Positions 25,998-35,890 of a stretch of DNA of 44,819 nucleotides are shown here, piece after piece. Source of the stretch: Gammaproteobacteria bacterium. GTDB taxonomy: Bacteria; Pseudomonadota; Gammaproteobacteria; S012-40. The notes beneath the pieces are model-generated. The model had not been told where the DNA came from and ran no database searches. It saw only the letters and a list, made by a program, of their open reading frames with translations. How positions within the stretch are numbered: the first letter of the stretch is position 1; every line of letters starts with the position of its first letter. The stretch lies in contig CAKKRP010000017.1 in NCBI GenBank assembly GCA_919902765.1, positions 1 to 44,819 on the forward strand. The letters are read 5' to 3'. The position numbers were made by a program, and so were the translations under genes.

Positions 25998-26996
25998 CTA
26001 TTGTAAAGTAATTTGCCGCTGCGCCCAAACGACGCCACCACGCCCATCGCGGACCACCAGCCAAATATTTACCGCCGCCGCCGGTAGCGTGGTCGGCTCT
26101 CGCCATTCGGTCGCAACGCCTTCGGTGTATGGTCTAGACAAGCGCGGATCCGGCTGCGTAGTAGTCTCCGCTTTTAATGTACCGGCATCCGCATACCAAG
26201 AAAATTCGTAGCGTTCTTTGCGTGGATCCAGCGTCCCGGTGATCCGATTGAATTCCGTGTAATCTTCCATATCTGCGGCAAGCACCACCGGCGCAATGTA
26301 GTGCGTACAGACGGAGACCGTGTTCCCGTTGCCATCAGTTGCTGTAACACGCTTATCGACATTGCAACTGCCATAGGTCCATGTCATGGCGGGCAACGAC
26401 ACCGCTCCATCAATATCGATTTCGCTAAGCGACGGATTGTGATTCGGTGTTAAATTAGTCGTGGACACCGCGATTTTTTTTACCGCAAATAATTCGTTTA
26501 CGCCATCGCCGACTTTAAGTTGTACGCGTATTTCCGGCGCGGGCGCAGTGCTCCCGTTGTTTAGCAATTCCACAAGCTTGGCCGGTTCTGGATCGTTCAA
26601 CGCTATGGCTTGCGAGAGCGGCAATTGCACGGCTGTACTAGCACCGCTTGCGACCAGCCTATATTGCGTTGCATCACAACGCGACGTAGTAGTTGATCCG
26701 CCGCCTGCGGGACCACCGCCCCCTCCACCCGCTGGATTTGGACCCGCTGCCGGCGCAATCTGACAATACCCCCATGCATAATTTAGCGTCGTAAACTGCA
26801 TACCGGGTTCCACCACCAGCGCAGTCATTGTCACCATGCCGCTGACCGGAATCGTCGCCTTGGTCAATTCCGGCGGGGACGCTTGAATGGCGAGGATTCG
26901 GCGGTCTTTGACGATGCCCGGCGTATCAAACTGGGTGCATGATGCAGTCACTAATGACGCAAAAAACACCATGAAATATAAATATTTTTTTTGCAT
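25998..26996 (-). CDS. Lipoprotein of the TonB operon, function unknown
   Basis: A 332-residue protein with a lipoprotein signal (FFASLVTASC, Cys20). The mature region contains several Cys (GYCQIAP, SRCDATQ, GSCNVDK, VSVCTHY), likely disulfides, and a glycine-rich linker near residue 95 (PAGGGGGGPAGGGS). The C-terminal part (WLVVRDGRGGVVWAQRQITL) looks like an Ig-like or PKD-like strand end. It starts 1 nt after the receptor stop, with SD inside the receptor gene, so it is translated with it. The context suggests a surface or periplasmic accessory for the cargo of the receptor, but no family was recognised. Confidence 0.75.
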   Translation of the reverse strand: MQKKYLYFMVFFASLVTASCTQFDTPGIVKDRRILAIQASPPELTKATIPVSGMVTMTALVVEPGMQFTTLNYAWGYCQIAPAAGPNPAGGGGGGPAGGGSTTTSRCDATQYRLVASGASTAVQLPLSQAIALNDPEPAKLVELLNNGSTAPAPEIRVQLKVGDGVNELFAVKKIAVSTTNLTPNHNPSLSEIDIDGAVSLPAMTWTYGSCNVDKRVTATDGNGNTVSVCTHYIAPVVLAADMEDYTEFNRITGTLDPRKERYEFSWYADAGTLKAETTTQPDPRLSRPYTEGVATEWREPTTLPAAAVNIWLVVRDGRGGVVWAQRQITLQ

Positions 26997-26997
26997 T

Positions 26998-29610
26998 TTA
27001 AAATTCTCCTCGGATGCCTAGCACGGGCAAAATCGGGAGACCGCGCAATGACGAACTTTTTGCATAACGATAATCCCATAGCGTGGCCTCGGGATTTTCA
27101 GAATTGAAAATGTTTTGGATATCTAAGTAGGCCGCGAGTTTCCATTGATCGTACGTCCACAATCGTTCGACACGCGCATCCAGTTGACTGAATGTCGCAC
27201 CGCGCGCCGAACCTGGCGCGCCATAAACGGGGGTATACCGATTATTGTCCGCATCATAGGTCGCACCAATCACCGGGGTCACGGGTCGCCCCGTGGTCAT
27301 GCGATAGCGTGTGCCTATTTCCCAACCTTTGGCAAATTTATAGGATGCGACCAAGGCCGCCATATGGGTTTGGTCGTAAGTACTGGGCACATAGGTGCCA
27401 ATGGTTTTATTGAAATCTTCAGCGCGCGACCACGTATAACTCAACCACCCGTAAAATCGTTCTGTCACATCATGTTTTAATAATATTTCTAATCCATAGG
27501 CGTGACCCGTGCCCGTGTTGTTAAAATTCTCGGGTACATAGGCGCCATCGCGCAACACGATATCGCGCGAGGCGACCGACAAATTCGATCGCCGACTATA
27601 ATAGGTTTGCATATCAAGGAATATGCCGGGTGTCAGTTGAAACTCGGCACCGCCACCTAATTGTTCGCTCTGTTCTAAACTCAGGTAGGGGTTGCCCAAT
27701 ATACGATCAAGGCGTTGCGGTAACGGTGTCTGACGATAAAGCCCGGCTCCGCCTTTCAGCGCGATAGTATCAGAGATGTCGTAACGCGCCGCAAATCGGG
27801 GCTCCAACGAGGTAGTATATCCGCCCGGCAATTTGTATTCTTCAACGCGCAAGCCTGGAATAATTTTCCACGCCTGTTTAGGTACCCAAATAATCTCTGT
27901 ATATACCGCACCCGCGCCGCCATAGATATTCTGTTCGCGCACTGCAGGCGCGGGGTTTGGATCTGCGGCGGTGGGATAACCCGCCGTTTCAAAACGCAAC
28001 TGATAGCGCGAGGCGAATCCTTCAGCGCCGATTTCAAATTTTACATCAGGGGAAAATTCCTTGCGTGCAAAACCGCGCAATCCGATATCAATGGAATCTA
28101 CATTCACTTTCAGCAATTCATTCACATCGGTGCTGGTGGGCGTAGTCCCCACCATGGGCGCGACCGAGACATTCCACCCGTCAGACAGGGTAGTCGTCCA
28201 TAACAAGCGTGTGCGATGGAATCCCGTAGCGCTATTCAATGAAAAATTCTGCGCGGGCACCACCCCGGTGGTGGAAATTTTTAACACGTCGTTAGAGCCG
28301 AACGTAGTCGCTTCGAAACGGTGTCCCGCCGCAGACAATGAATAGCGACCTTGATAATCCCAATAATAGGGAATTGCGATGACCGAACCTTGCCCCGCCG
28401 GTGTCGCCGCTTTGATCGCCAACGGCAACCACGCATCGACATAACTGCGCCGCGCCGCCAGGGTTAACGTCCCATATTCGCTATTCTCTCCCAGAGGCGT
28501 TTCAGTGTAAAACCGCGCATCCAACATGTCGATCTTCACCTCGCCGTGCATACGCGTAATTTTTGGCACATGCGTATCTACATCGACGACACCACCGATG
28601 GCGTGGCCGTATTTAGGACCAAACACCCCCGGATAAAAATTAATCGCTTCTATAAATGAGGGCGTGATAACCGACGGACCCGCACCGAAATGAAACAACA
28701 ACGGCACCGGCACACCGTCGATCAGCACTTGGCTATCGTTAGGCCGCGAACCGCGTACGATGAGCGCGCCCGAAATAAAGGCAGGCCGCCCCATGCCTGG
28801 CAGGCTCTGCAACACGCGCAACGGATCGCCCAAGGTGCCCGGCACCGATTTCAGTTCTTCTTTTTGCAAAACGCGCTTGACGACATCTTTTTTATCGCGC
28901 TCGCCCACCACGACAATTTCAGCGCCTCCCGCGATATTTTTCAATAAATATGCGGTAATTTCCACGACTTGCCCATCGGGAATATCTTCGGTAATTTCAT
29001 ATTTGCGATGTTTTAGTTCGGTAATCCGTATATGCGTTTTACCCAACGTGATGCCCCGCAATTCAAAATGGCCTTGTGCATCCGTTTCGGCAGTTAGATT
29101 TTGCTCGGGGATGTACACAACCGCGCCGCGCAACGGATTACGCGTGCCGCGCTCCAACACGCGTCCTTTGAGGTTGACAGGTTTTTCCACCTCCGGCGGA
29201 GGCGGCGCAAGGACTTCAAAACGATAACGATATTCAATGCGCACCAGGGCGGGTTTGCCATCGACCTCTGCGGGCGTAAATTCGGTTAGCAATAAGGCGG
29301 ATTTTGCCAATTCATCTAACGCGGGGTTAGGCGCGGAAGTCACCTCGACATGCGTGACCTTGCCTTGCGCATCTATGTCGATTTGCAATACCACCTCGAC
29401 GCTTTCACCAGGCAACAGAATTCCCGGGGGAATAGGCGCTTCGACCGCCTTGAGCAATTCGGGCGCCTTGGTCAATACACCCGGTGCGGCTGGCACACTT
29501 TCGGCCTCGCGGGATATTCCACGGTCATCGAATGCGTAGACATCGCTCATACAAATGCCACCGGCCAGGAACATAACCATTATTATTACATGCTTGCTTT
29601 TTTTTGTCAC
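26998..29610 (-). CDS. TonB-dependent receptor with N-terminal TonB-like and carboxypeptidase-regulatory domains
   Basis: An 870-residue outer-membrane receptor. In order: signal peptide (1-26), a TonB C-terminal-like domain (about 60-133; SVEVVLQIDIDAQGKVTHVEV, FTPAEVDGKPALVRIEYRYRF), a carboxypeptidase-regulatory-like beta domain (about 145-225; RVLERGTRNPLRGAVVYIPE), a plug domain (about 245-350; ALIVRGSRPNDSQVLIDGVP, YGHAIGGVVDVDTHVP) and a 22-strand-type barrel ending in GIRGEF with terminal Phe. No signal-transduction STN domain. The start is GTG behind GGAGG. Receptors with an internal TonB-like domain are known to me mainly from myxobacteria and relatives. Substrate unknown. First in an operon with lipoprotein, ExbB, ExbD and TonB. 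Confidence 0.9.
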   Translation of the reverse strand: MTKKSKHVIIMVMFLAGGICMSDVYAFDDRGISREAESVPAAPGVLTKAPELLKAVEAPIPPGILLPGESVEVVLQIDIDAQGKVTHVEVTSAPNPALDELAKSALLLTEFTPAEVDGKPALVRIEYRYRFEVLAPPPPEVEKPVNLKGRVLERGTRNPLRGAVVYIPEQNLTAETDAQGHFELRGITLGKTHIRITELKHRKYEITEDIPDGQVVEITAYLLKNIAGGAEIVVVGERDKKDVVKRVLQKEELKSVPGTLGDPLRVLQSLPGMGRPAFISGALIVRGSRPNDSQVLIDGVPVPLLFHFGAGPSVITPSFIEAINFYPGVFGPKYGHAIGGVVDVDTHVPKITRMHGEVKIDMLDARFYTETPLGENSEYGTLTLAARRSYVDAWLPLAIKAATPAGQGSVIAIPYYWDYQGRYSLSAAGHRFEATTFGSNDVLKISTTGVVPAQNFSLNSATGFHRTRLLWTTTLSDGWNVSVAPMVGTTPTSTDVNELLKVNVDSIDIGLRGFARKEFSPDVKFEIGAEGFASRYQLRFETAGYPTAADPNPAPAVREQNIYGGAGAVYTEIIWVPKQAWKIIPGLRVEEYKLPGGYTTSLEPRFAARYDISDTIALKGGAGLYRQTPLPQRLDRILGNPYLSLEQSEQLGGGAEFQLTPGIFLDMQTYYSRRSNLSVASRDIVLRDGAYVPENFNNTGTGHAYGLEILLKHDVTERFYGWLSYTWSRAEDFNKTIGTYVPSTYDQTHMAALVASYKFAKGWEIGTRYRMTTGRPVTPVIGATYDADNNRYTPVYGAPGSARGATFSQLDARVERLWTYDQWKLAAYLDIQNIFNSENPEATLWDYRYAKSSSLRGLPILPVLGIRGEF

Positions 29611-29742
29611 TCACCCTCCCCGGCTTGCCGCTTGATAAGACCGGCGCGCATTATACCACCACCGCTGACGCCAGATGTCATGCGAATTTTTGTGTTTTCG
29701 GAACTTTTACAAATCCGTAAAATTCTACCCAACTATCGGATT

Positions 29743-29776
29743 AAAAAAGCGGCATTCGCTTATTGACACGCCGCTT
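29743..29776 (-). terminator. Rho-independent terminator of the symporter gene
   Basis: On the minus strand AAGCGGC and GCCGCTT form a 7-bp stem around a 16-nt loop, followed by a run of T. It lies 18 bp beyond the symporter stop. Confidence 0.75.
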
Positions 29777-29794
29777 AACACCGATGTATGTCTT

Positions 29795-31075
29795 TCAATC
29801 TCTTAAGTGCGAAATTTCTCCCTCGCTACGCGCAATCACCGATGCTCCTACACTGTCAGAATAAACATTCACAGTTGTGCGACACATATCCAACACGCGA
29901 TCCACGGCCAATACCAAACCTATCGCCTCGGCGGGTAAACCCACGCTGGTCAAAATCATCGCAATCGCCACCAAGCTCGCGGCGGGGATTCCCGCGACGC
30001 CGATAGAGGTCAGCAAGGCGAGGATTACGATCATGATTTGTTGTGCAACGCTGAGATCCACACCATAGGCCTGAGCGATAAATAAAACGACCACACATTC
30101 GTACAATGCGGTGCCGTCCATATTAATCGTCGCGCCCAGGGGCAATACAAAACTGACGACGCGATTGGAAATGCCCGCGTTTTTTTCCGCGCAGTCCATA
30201 TTCAACGGCAGCGTCGCCGAAGAAGATGAGGTAGAAAACGCCGTCAGCAACGCAGGCGACATCGCGCGCAAATGGCGTATCGGCGATACCTTGGCGATGA
30301 ATTTAAGTATCAACGGAAGCACGACGAACATGTGCAACGCCAATCCTGAAAGCACCGTCACAAAAAAAACCGCCAATGGTTTGAAGGCCGCCAGACCGGA
30401 GACCGCCACGACCTTGGCCACCAAACCAAACACGCCCAGCGGCGCAAAGCGCATGACTAAATCGGTGATGCGCATCATGATCTGCAACGTGCCCTGCCAA
30501 AATGCATACTGCGTCTCTGCGTAGGGTTCGCCGATGCGCGCCAAAAAATAGCCAAATAACAGGCTAAACATGATCAGTCCCAACATCTCGCCCTCGGCGG
30601 CGGCGGCCACGACATTGGCGGGCACCATACGCAAAAATACCTCAACCAGATCGCTTGTGTCTTTGCCTTGCGCCTTGGCGGTGATTTGCGCGGCATCGGC
30701 TGTCAACCCTATAATCTCTTTCGCAGGCAGGCCGTCGATCATCCCCGGCGAAAAAATCTTCATCATCAACAAGCCGACGAGCGCGGCGATTAATGTGGTG
30801 GACATAAAATACACCATGGTCTTGAGGCCCATACGCCCCACGCCGCCGGCCGACCCTATGCCTGCAACGCCGACGATGATGGACGACACCACCAACGGCA
30901 CGACCAACATTTTTAGCGCGTTCAAAAACAGCGCGCCTATAAAGGCATAGATATCGATGCTGTTTATCCCGAGAATTGCGACATTTTTATCGGCGACCGT
31001 ACCGGCGACGATGGCGAGTAATATGGCAATCAGGATTTGCCAGTGCAGTTTTAGTCGTAGCAGTTGTTTGAACAT
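29795..31075 (-). CDS. Dicarboxylate/amino acid:cation symporter (DAACS family)
   Basis: A 426-residue inner-membrane transporter of the GltP/DctA family. Hallmarks are FLNALKMLVVPLVVSSIIVG, the serine-rich re-entrant loop TAFSTSSSSATLPLNMDCAE, the TM7 motif LPLGATINMDGTALYE and the DRVLDMCRTTVNVYSDS segment with the substrate-binding Asp/Arg and Asn. Start is the ATG behind AAGGAG (31075), not the one eight codons upstream. The Arg and Thr in DMCRTTVN suit glutamate, aspartate or C4-dicarboxylates; I cannot choose. Monocistronic by its terminator. Confidence 0.93.
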   Translation of the reverse strand: MFKQLLRLKLHWQILIAILLAIVAGTVADKNVAILGINSIDIYAFIGALFLNALKMLVVPLVVSSIIVGVAGIGSAGGVGRMGLKTMVYFMSTTLIAALVGLLMMKIFSPGMIDGLPAKEIIGLTADAAQITAKAQGKDTSDLVEVFLRMVPANVVAAAAEGEMLGLIMFSLLFGYFLARIGEPYAETQYAFWQGTLQIMMRITDLVMRFAPLGVFGLVAKVVAVSGLAAFKPLAVFFVTVLSGLALHMFVVLPLILKFIAKVSPIRHLRAMSPALLTAFSTSSSSATLPLNMDCAEKNAGISNRVVSFVLPLGATINMDGTALYECVVVLFIAQAYGVDLSVAQQIMIVILALLTSIGVAGIPAASLVAIAMILTSVGLPAEAIGLVLAVDRVLDMCRTTVNVYSDSVGASVIARSEGEISHLRD

Positions 31076-31190
31076 GTAACGCTCCTTGTGAATACGCACG
31101 ACGTTAATCTGCGCGCCTTACCATTTTGTCCACAATACACTCACCTATAAAGCCCTTTTATTAGCCGTATGGGTAGGATGTGACGCGCCT

Positions 31191-31233
31191 AAGCGAACCG
31201 CATCAGTCGCGCACGACACGGTTCGTATCGCTT
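31191..31233. repeat. Imperfect inverted repeat in the bioD-symporter gap
   Basis: AAGCGAACCG pairs with CGGTT...CGCTT across a 5-nt bulge. Two TAGGATG copies lie outside it (near 31174 and 31248), which gives the block the look of a dispersed intergenic hairpin element. It sits between bioD and the symporter gene, both minus strand. Confidence 0.4.
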
Positions 31234-31283
31234 TTATGCCGGTTAGGATGCGCCACACGTCTACCAACGGGTTTTTATCCGAT

Positions 31284-31961
31284 TTATAACGCGTTTAACA
31301 TCGCAGAGGGAGATAAATACGCATTCACCTGCGAAAAATTTTCCAAGCGCGGCACCACCCCCCAACAAGGGGCTGCGATGCGTTTTTTTAGGCTGTCCAC
31401 ATTGGCCATCGCGACCTTATCCGCCACATCCACCAAATTGGCGACCCAGCCCGCGAGGGGCAGCCCGCACGCAATAATATCGCGGACACTCAATAAGGCG
31501 TGATTTAAACATCCCAGGCGTATCGCGACCACCAACACCACGGGCAATCCCAATCGTTGCGCGAGCATTGCGATATCCGCGTCGTCATGCAACGGCACGC
31601 GCCATCCTCCCGCTCCTTCGACGATCACGATGTCGGCCTTTTTTTCTAAATTTGTGTATGCTGCGACTAATTTATCTAACGCAATTTTTTCTCCGACCGA
31701 CTGCGCGGCAAGATGCGGCGCCATTGCGGGGGCAAAACAATAGGGATTTATCGCGGCGTATTGGACAGCAATATTGGAATTTTTTTGTAATTCCAAGGCA
31801 TCTTCGTTGCGCAATCCAGCGCGCGTCATGATCGCGCCGCTGGCGACCGGTTTAAAACCCGCCACGCGTTGCCCGCGTTGCATGCATAGTCTCATCAACG
31901 CGATACTGAGCGCGGTCTTGCCCACGCCGGTATCTGTGCCGGTGACAAAAAACCCCGTCAT
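31284..31961 (-). CDS. bioD: ATP-dependent dethiobiotin synthetase
   Basis: This enzyme closes the ureido ring of dethiobiotin from diaminopelargonic acid, CO2 and ATP. The P-loop FFVTGTDTGVGKTALS is at the start, then VAGFKPVASGA, NPYCFAPAMAPHLAA and VIVEGAGGWRVPLHDD. The 225-residue length is normal. The ATG overlaps the bioC stop by 4 nt. Last gene of the bio operon. Confidence 0.95.
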   Translation of the reverse strand: MTGFFVTGTDTGVGKTALSIALMRLCMQRGQRVAGFKPVASGAIMTRAGLRNEDALELQKNSNIAVQYAAINPYCFAPAMAPHLAAQSVGEKIALDKLVAAYTNLEKKADIVIVEGAGGWRVPLHDDADIAMLAQRLGLPVVLVVAIRLGCLNHALLSVRDIIACGLPLAGWVANLVDVADKVAMANVDSLKKRIAAPCWGVVPRLENFSQVNAYLSPSAMLNAL

Positions 31962-32857
31962 CGTTTGAGAGAGGATAGTGGAATATGTACGACACCGTTG
32001 GCATTTTTTTGCGGTGGGTGTTTATCTTCCATGCGCCAGGCGTGGCCGTACACGACCTCATGCGTGGCAGGCAACACCCCGTCGCGCCGAAATTTTTCAT
32101 AGGCCTGCACCACGGCCTGCAGGCGTTGCTTGCCCATCAGGTGTTGGGGGCGCATACTAAATGCATTGTGCGCACCCAAGCGCTTTAATTCGCGCATCAA
32201 TTCCAACGCGTTTTTATAGGTGACGGTGAGGTGTTCGACATCCATCACCGGGTCGGCGAAGCGCGCGCGCACCAAGGCATCGCCGACATCGTGCATGTCC
32301 ATAAATAAATTGACATGCGCATAGGCATCCACCGCCTGCCAACTGGCGCGCAATTCTTTTAAAGTGTCCGGCCCCAAGGTCGAAAATAAAAATAAGCCGC
32401 CCGGTCGCAACACGCGGCGACATTCGGCAAAGGTGCGATCTAAGTCTTGACACCACTGCAAAGTCAGATTCGAAAAAACAAAATCGGCACTCGCATCGGC
32501 CAGCGGTAGATGCTCGGCATCCGCACACACATAATGCTCCAAACCACGCACGCGCCGCCACCATGAGCCGTGTTTACGCGCGATGTGCAACATCGGCGCA
32601 GCGATATCCAGTGATAACACATGTGCTTTAGGAAAGCGCTTTTCCAATAACCGCGTACCATAACCGGTGCCCGCGCCTAGATCGACAATACACGCGGGTT
32701 GGTGGCGTATGATATCCAGGCGTTCGACAACACGATTGGCGATCTCGCGTTGTAACACAGCGGCACTGTCGTAGGTTGCGGCGGCGTGTGCGAAATTCTC
32801 GCAGATACGTGTTTTATCGAGCCGCCAAAGCGCGTTATGATTGTCGGGTGAATTCAT
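31958..32857 (-). CDS. bioC: Malonyl-ACP O-methyltransferase
   Basis: This enzyme methylates malonyl-ACP so that fatty-acid enzymes can build the pimeloyl chain. SAM-binding motif I is IVDLGAGTGYGTRLLEKRFP, with the LSLDIAAPML acidic strand end, ADFVFSNLTLQWCQDL and FSTLGPDTLKELRASW, the last typical of BioC. 299 residues. ATGA overlaps occur at both ends. Works together with bioH, the next gene upstream in the operon. Confidence 0.94.
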   Translation of the reverse strand: MNSPDNHNALWRLDKTRICENFAHAAATYDSAAVLQREIANRVVERLDIIRHQPACIVDLGAGTGYGTRLLEKRFPKAHVLSLDIAAPMLHIARKHGSWWRRVRGLEHYVCADAEHLPLADASADFVFSNLTLQWCQDLDRTFAECRRVLRPGGLFLFSTLGPDTLKELRASWQAVDAYAHVNLFMDMHDVGDALVRARFADPVMDVEHLTVTYKNALELMRELKRLGAHNAFSMRPQHLMGKQRLQAVVQAYEKFRRDGVLPATHEVVYGHAWRMEDKHPPQKNANGVVHIPLSSLKR

Positions 32858-33621
32858 GAGGCGTGTAAAAAACCGTTTACGAGGTCGATAAATTGGGGCA
32901 AATGCGACACAAACGGCGCATGCGCCGCGCCAGGGATGATTTCCGCGCGCGCGCGCGGCAGCATGGCGGCGACGTGCGGCGCACCGCTGGCGGGCACCAA
33001 TACATCGTGTTGGCCGTAGATCAATAAGGTGTTACATGCGATATCCGCAAGCCGAGGACGCACATCGGTGTCTTGCAATATAGACAATCCCGCGCGCAAG
33101 GCCGCCGCCTGCGGACGACCCCCCGCCTGCAATCTTGCGCGCAAGATGCGCACGGTGTCACGCGCGTGTTCGCTGCCCTTGCATTGCAACATTAAAAATC
33201 GTTGCAAGGTTTGAGCGTAATCCACCGCGAGATTTTGCGCGAATTGTTCCAACACATTCGCGTGCATCGCATGCGGCCAATCATCGCGTTGCGCATTGCA
33301 GGGATTGGCGGTGACCAACACCAGTTTGGCGATGCGTTTAGGATGCGCCTCGGCGGCGGCCATCGCGACCAAGCCGCCCAAGGACCAGCCCAACCACGCG
33401 GCAGCCGGCGGAGCGACCGTCATCACTGCGTCGATGACTTCGCTCAAGGTGTAATTTTCCAACGTCGCGCTATGCCCATGCCCGGGCAGATCCACCAACG
33501 TCAAGCGCGCATATTGAGCGAGTATATGCGCGGCATCGCCCCAAATCTGTTGATTAAGCCCCCAACCATGCAACATTACCAAATCCGGACCGTCGCCTAG
33601 CGTTGTCGTGTGCAGCTTCAT
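32854..33621 (-). CDS. bioH: Pimeloyl-ACP methyl ester carboxylesterase
   Basis: An alpha/beta hydrolase of 255 residues that removes the methyl ester to stop chain elongation at pimeloyl-ACP. It has an oxyanion region ([12 protein letters not shown]), the nucleophile elbow GWSLGG, the Asp in YGQHDVLVP and the His in [11 protein letters not shown]. It lies between bioF and bioC with 4-nt overlaps, which supports BioH rather than another hydrolase. Confidence 0.94.
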   Translation of the reverse strand: MKLHTTTLGDGPDLVMLHGWGLNQQIWGDAAHILAQYARLTLVDLPGHGHSATLENYTLSEVIDAVMTVAPPAAAWLGWSLGGLVAMAAAEAHPKRIAKLVLVTANPCNAQRDDWPHAMHANVLEQFAQNLAVDYAQTLQRFLMLQCKGSEHARDTVRILRARLQAGGRPQAAALRAGLSILQDTDVRPRLADIACNTLLIYGQHDVLVPASGAPHVAAMLPRARAEIIPGAAHAPFVSHLPQFIDLVNGFLHAS

Positions 33622-34766
33622 GCCACACCCTCCAACGCGCTGAGTAAACGCTCGACATGATGAGCGGTGTGCGCGGCACTCAGCGTGACACGCAAACGCG
33701 CGCTACCTGTGGGCACCGTGGGCGGACGAATCGCACTGATCCAAACGCCTTGCGCGCGTAATTTTTCACTGGCGGCCACGGCATCGGCGGCCGCGCCGAT
33801 AATGATGGGTTGTATCGGTGTAGCGGAATCCAATAGGCGCAATCCCAATTGTCGCGCACCGTGCCGAAATGTTGAAATTAAATCGCGCAGATGTTCGCGA
33901 CGCCACGCCTCCGTTTGCACTAAACGCAAACTCGCGCGCGTGGCCTCCGCTAATGCGGGCGGTGTCGCCGTGGTATAAATATAAGGCCGCGATTCTTGGA
34001 TCAAGGTTTCAATAACGTCCTCGTCACCCGCGACAAATGCGCCAAAACAACCCAAGGCCTTACCCAAGGTCGCCATATAGATCGGCACGCTTGCCGTGGG
34101 GATTTGAAAATGTTCTAACACGCCCCGGCCCTGCGCGCCCAACACACCGAAGCCATGCGCATCGTCTATCATCAAACCTGCATTGTGATCACGCGCGCAA
34201 TCCGCCAAAGCCGGCAGCGGCGCGATATCGCCGTCCATACTGAATACGCCGTCGCACATGATAAGTTTATGCGCCGCAGAAGATTCGTTCAATAAGCCCT
34301 GCAATTGCGCGATATCATTGTGTGCATAACGTTTGAATCGCGCGTCGCTGGACAACCCGGCGTCGAGCAATGAGGCGTGATTTAAACGATCTTCAAACAC
34401 CGCCGCATGCCTCCCCAATAGCGCGCTGGCGATGCCCAGATTGGCCATATATCCCGTGGAAAACAACAAGGCGCGCGGATATCCGGCAAACGCCGCGAGT
34501 TCTTCTTCCAAGGCGTGGTGCGGCGCGTGATGCCCGCACACCAAGTGTGCAGCGGTACCGCCGACGCCATAACGCGCCGCACCTTGTTGCAGCGCATTTA
34601 TCACCTCAGGATGACGCGCCAAGCCCAAATAATCATTGCTACAAAAATTGAGTAAGCGCGCCCCGTTGACGATAGCGTACACACCCTCTACCGCGTCCAC
34701 GGTTGTGCGTGTGCGGTAGAGGTGTTGCGCGCGTCGCTGCGTCAACGCGACGGCGAGATCTTTCAT
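33618..34766 (-). CDS. bioF: 8-amino-7-oxononanoate synthase
   Basis: A 382-residue PLP enzyme that condenses pimeloyl-ACP with L-alanine. Typical features: [50 protein letters not shown], the cofactor Asp in [13 protein letters not shown] and the Schiff-base Lys in [17 protein letters not shown] overlaps with bioB and bioH. Confidence 0.96.
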   Translation of the reverse strand: MKDLAVALTQRRAQHLYRTRTTVDAVEGVYAIVNGARLLNFCSNDYLGLARHPEVINALQQGAARYGVGGTAAHLVCGHHAPHHALEEELAAFAGYPRALLFSTGYMANLGIASALLGRHAAVFEDRLNHASLLDAGLSSDARFKRYAHNDIAQLQGLLNESSAAHKLIMCDGVFSMDGDIAPLPALADCARDHNAGLMIDDAHGFGVLGAQGRGVLEHFQIPTASVPIYMATLGKALGCFGAFVAGDEDVIETLIQESRPYIYTTATPPALAEATRASLRLVQTEAWRREHLRDLISTFRHGARQLGLRLLDSATPIQPIIIGAAADAVAASEKLRAQGVWISAIRPPTVPTGSARLRVTLSAAHTAHHVERLLSALEGVA

Positions 34767-35794
34767 GCAGGCGTGGTTTCGCGTGCGCGACGTTGTTGGG
34801 TATCGCCGCGTATTTCCAGGCCCAAATCCTTCATCATTTTGATATCGTCTTCGACACGTCTGCCCTTGGTGGTCAAATAGTCACCGACCATCACGCCCGA
34901 GGCCCCGGCCATAAAGATCATTGACTGCATATCACCAAGAAAATGACGCCCGCCCGCGATGCGAATTTCCGCTTTGGGCAACATGTAACGAAAGGTCGCT
35001 ATCGCGCGTAAAATTTCTAACGGCGAAAGCGGTGTTTGACCCGCCATCGGCGTGCCTGCGATCGGATTCAAAAAATTCAAGGGCACGGATTCCACGCCCA
35101 AATCGCGCAAGGTTTCCGCGAGTTCTATACGTTGATCTAAACTCTCACCCATGCCCAATATGCCACCCGCGCACACGCGCATCCCCGCCTCGGTTGCAAA
35201 GCGTATGGTGTCGATATTTTCTTGATAGGTGTGCGAGGTGCATACCTTATCAAAAAAACTCGCGGCGGTTTCGAGATTGTGATGATAATTTTCGAGGCCT
35301 TTTTGCTTCAAATATTGCGCATTTTCGCGATCCAACACGCCCAGACTCGCGCAACGCCCGACATCGCTTTGGGTTTGCAAGGTGTCTAAATATGCGGAAA
35401 CTTGCGTGCGTTCTTTATCCGAACGCAAGCCCCAACCTTTAGACACAATACCGAAATCGCTGACACCCCAGGCGCGCGCGCGTTGCGCCTGTTCGGCCAA
35501 TTGTGTCTCGGAGATGTAATTATATTTCGGTGCAGCGGTTTGATAATGGCCGCTCTGGCCGCAGAACGAACAATTCTCGGAACAATTGCCGGAACGCACA
35601 TTGGAAATCGCACACACCTCGACTTCATCGCCGCGATAAGTCTTGCGCAAACGATCGGCACCCGCCATCAACCACGGGGTATAGGCGTCGGGCAGCGCGA
35701 TCATCCAGCGCCCCTCATCGGCGGTCATCGCGCCCCCGGCCAAAATTCGCTGGGTAATCGCATCAATTCTGGTATAAATAGCATTGTCCAACAT
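34763..35794 (-). CDS. bioB: Biotin synthase
   Basis: A radical SAM enzyme inserting sulfur into dethiobiotin. The 4Fe-4S cluster motif CSENCSFC (C-x3-C-x2-C) is in [20 protein letters not shown]. Also visible: [33 protein letters not shown] and an [11 protein letters not shown] segment with the Arg ligand of the 2Fe-2S cluster. 343 residues. First gene of bioBFHCD, behind GGGAGGG and a near-consensus promoter. The bioA aminotransferase is not in the window. The motif [11 protein letters not shown] differs from the enterobacterial KTGGCPEDC form. Confidence 0.95.
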   Translation of the reverse strand: MLDNAIYTRIDAITQRILAGGAMTADEGRWMIALPDAYTPWLMAGADRLRKTYRGDEVEVCAISNVRSGNCSENCSFCGQSGHYQTAAPKYNYISETQLAEQAQRARAWGVSDFGIVSKGWGLRSDKERTQVSAYLDTLQTQSDVGRCASLGVLDRENAQYLKQKGLENYHHNLETAASFFDKVCTSHTYQENIDTIRFATEAGMRVCAGGILGMGESLDQRIELAETLRDLGVESVPLNFLNPIAGTPMAGQTPLSPLEILRAIATFRYMLPKAEIRIAGGRHFLGDMQSMIFMAGASGVMVGDYLTTKGRRVEDDIKMMKDLGLEIRGDTQQRRARETTPA

Positions 35795-35844
35795 GCAGGC
35801 CCTCCCGTGGGCGGTGTGTCTATAACATGGAAACGACTGGCGTC

Positions 35845-35872
35845 ATCATAGCGTCATTTGCACGGCTGTCAA
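35845..35872 (-). promoter_or_regulatory. Sigma-70 promoter of the bio operon
   Basis: On the minus strand TTGACA (exact) is 16 bp from TATGAT (one mismatch), about 50 bp upstream of the bioB ATG. It overlaps the stretch just before the comF start on the other strand. I saw no convincing BirA operator (TTGTAAAC-type dyad) here. Confidence 0.7.
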
Positions 35873-35890
35873 CTCAGGAGGCCTCCACGG

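Noticed and set aside
31180-31503. Plus-strand frame overlapping bioD
   Set aside because: Lies antisense to the conserved C-terminus of bioD and starts within the inverted-repeat region.
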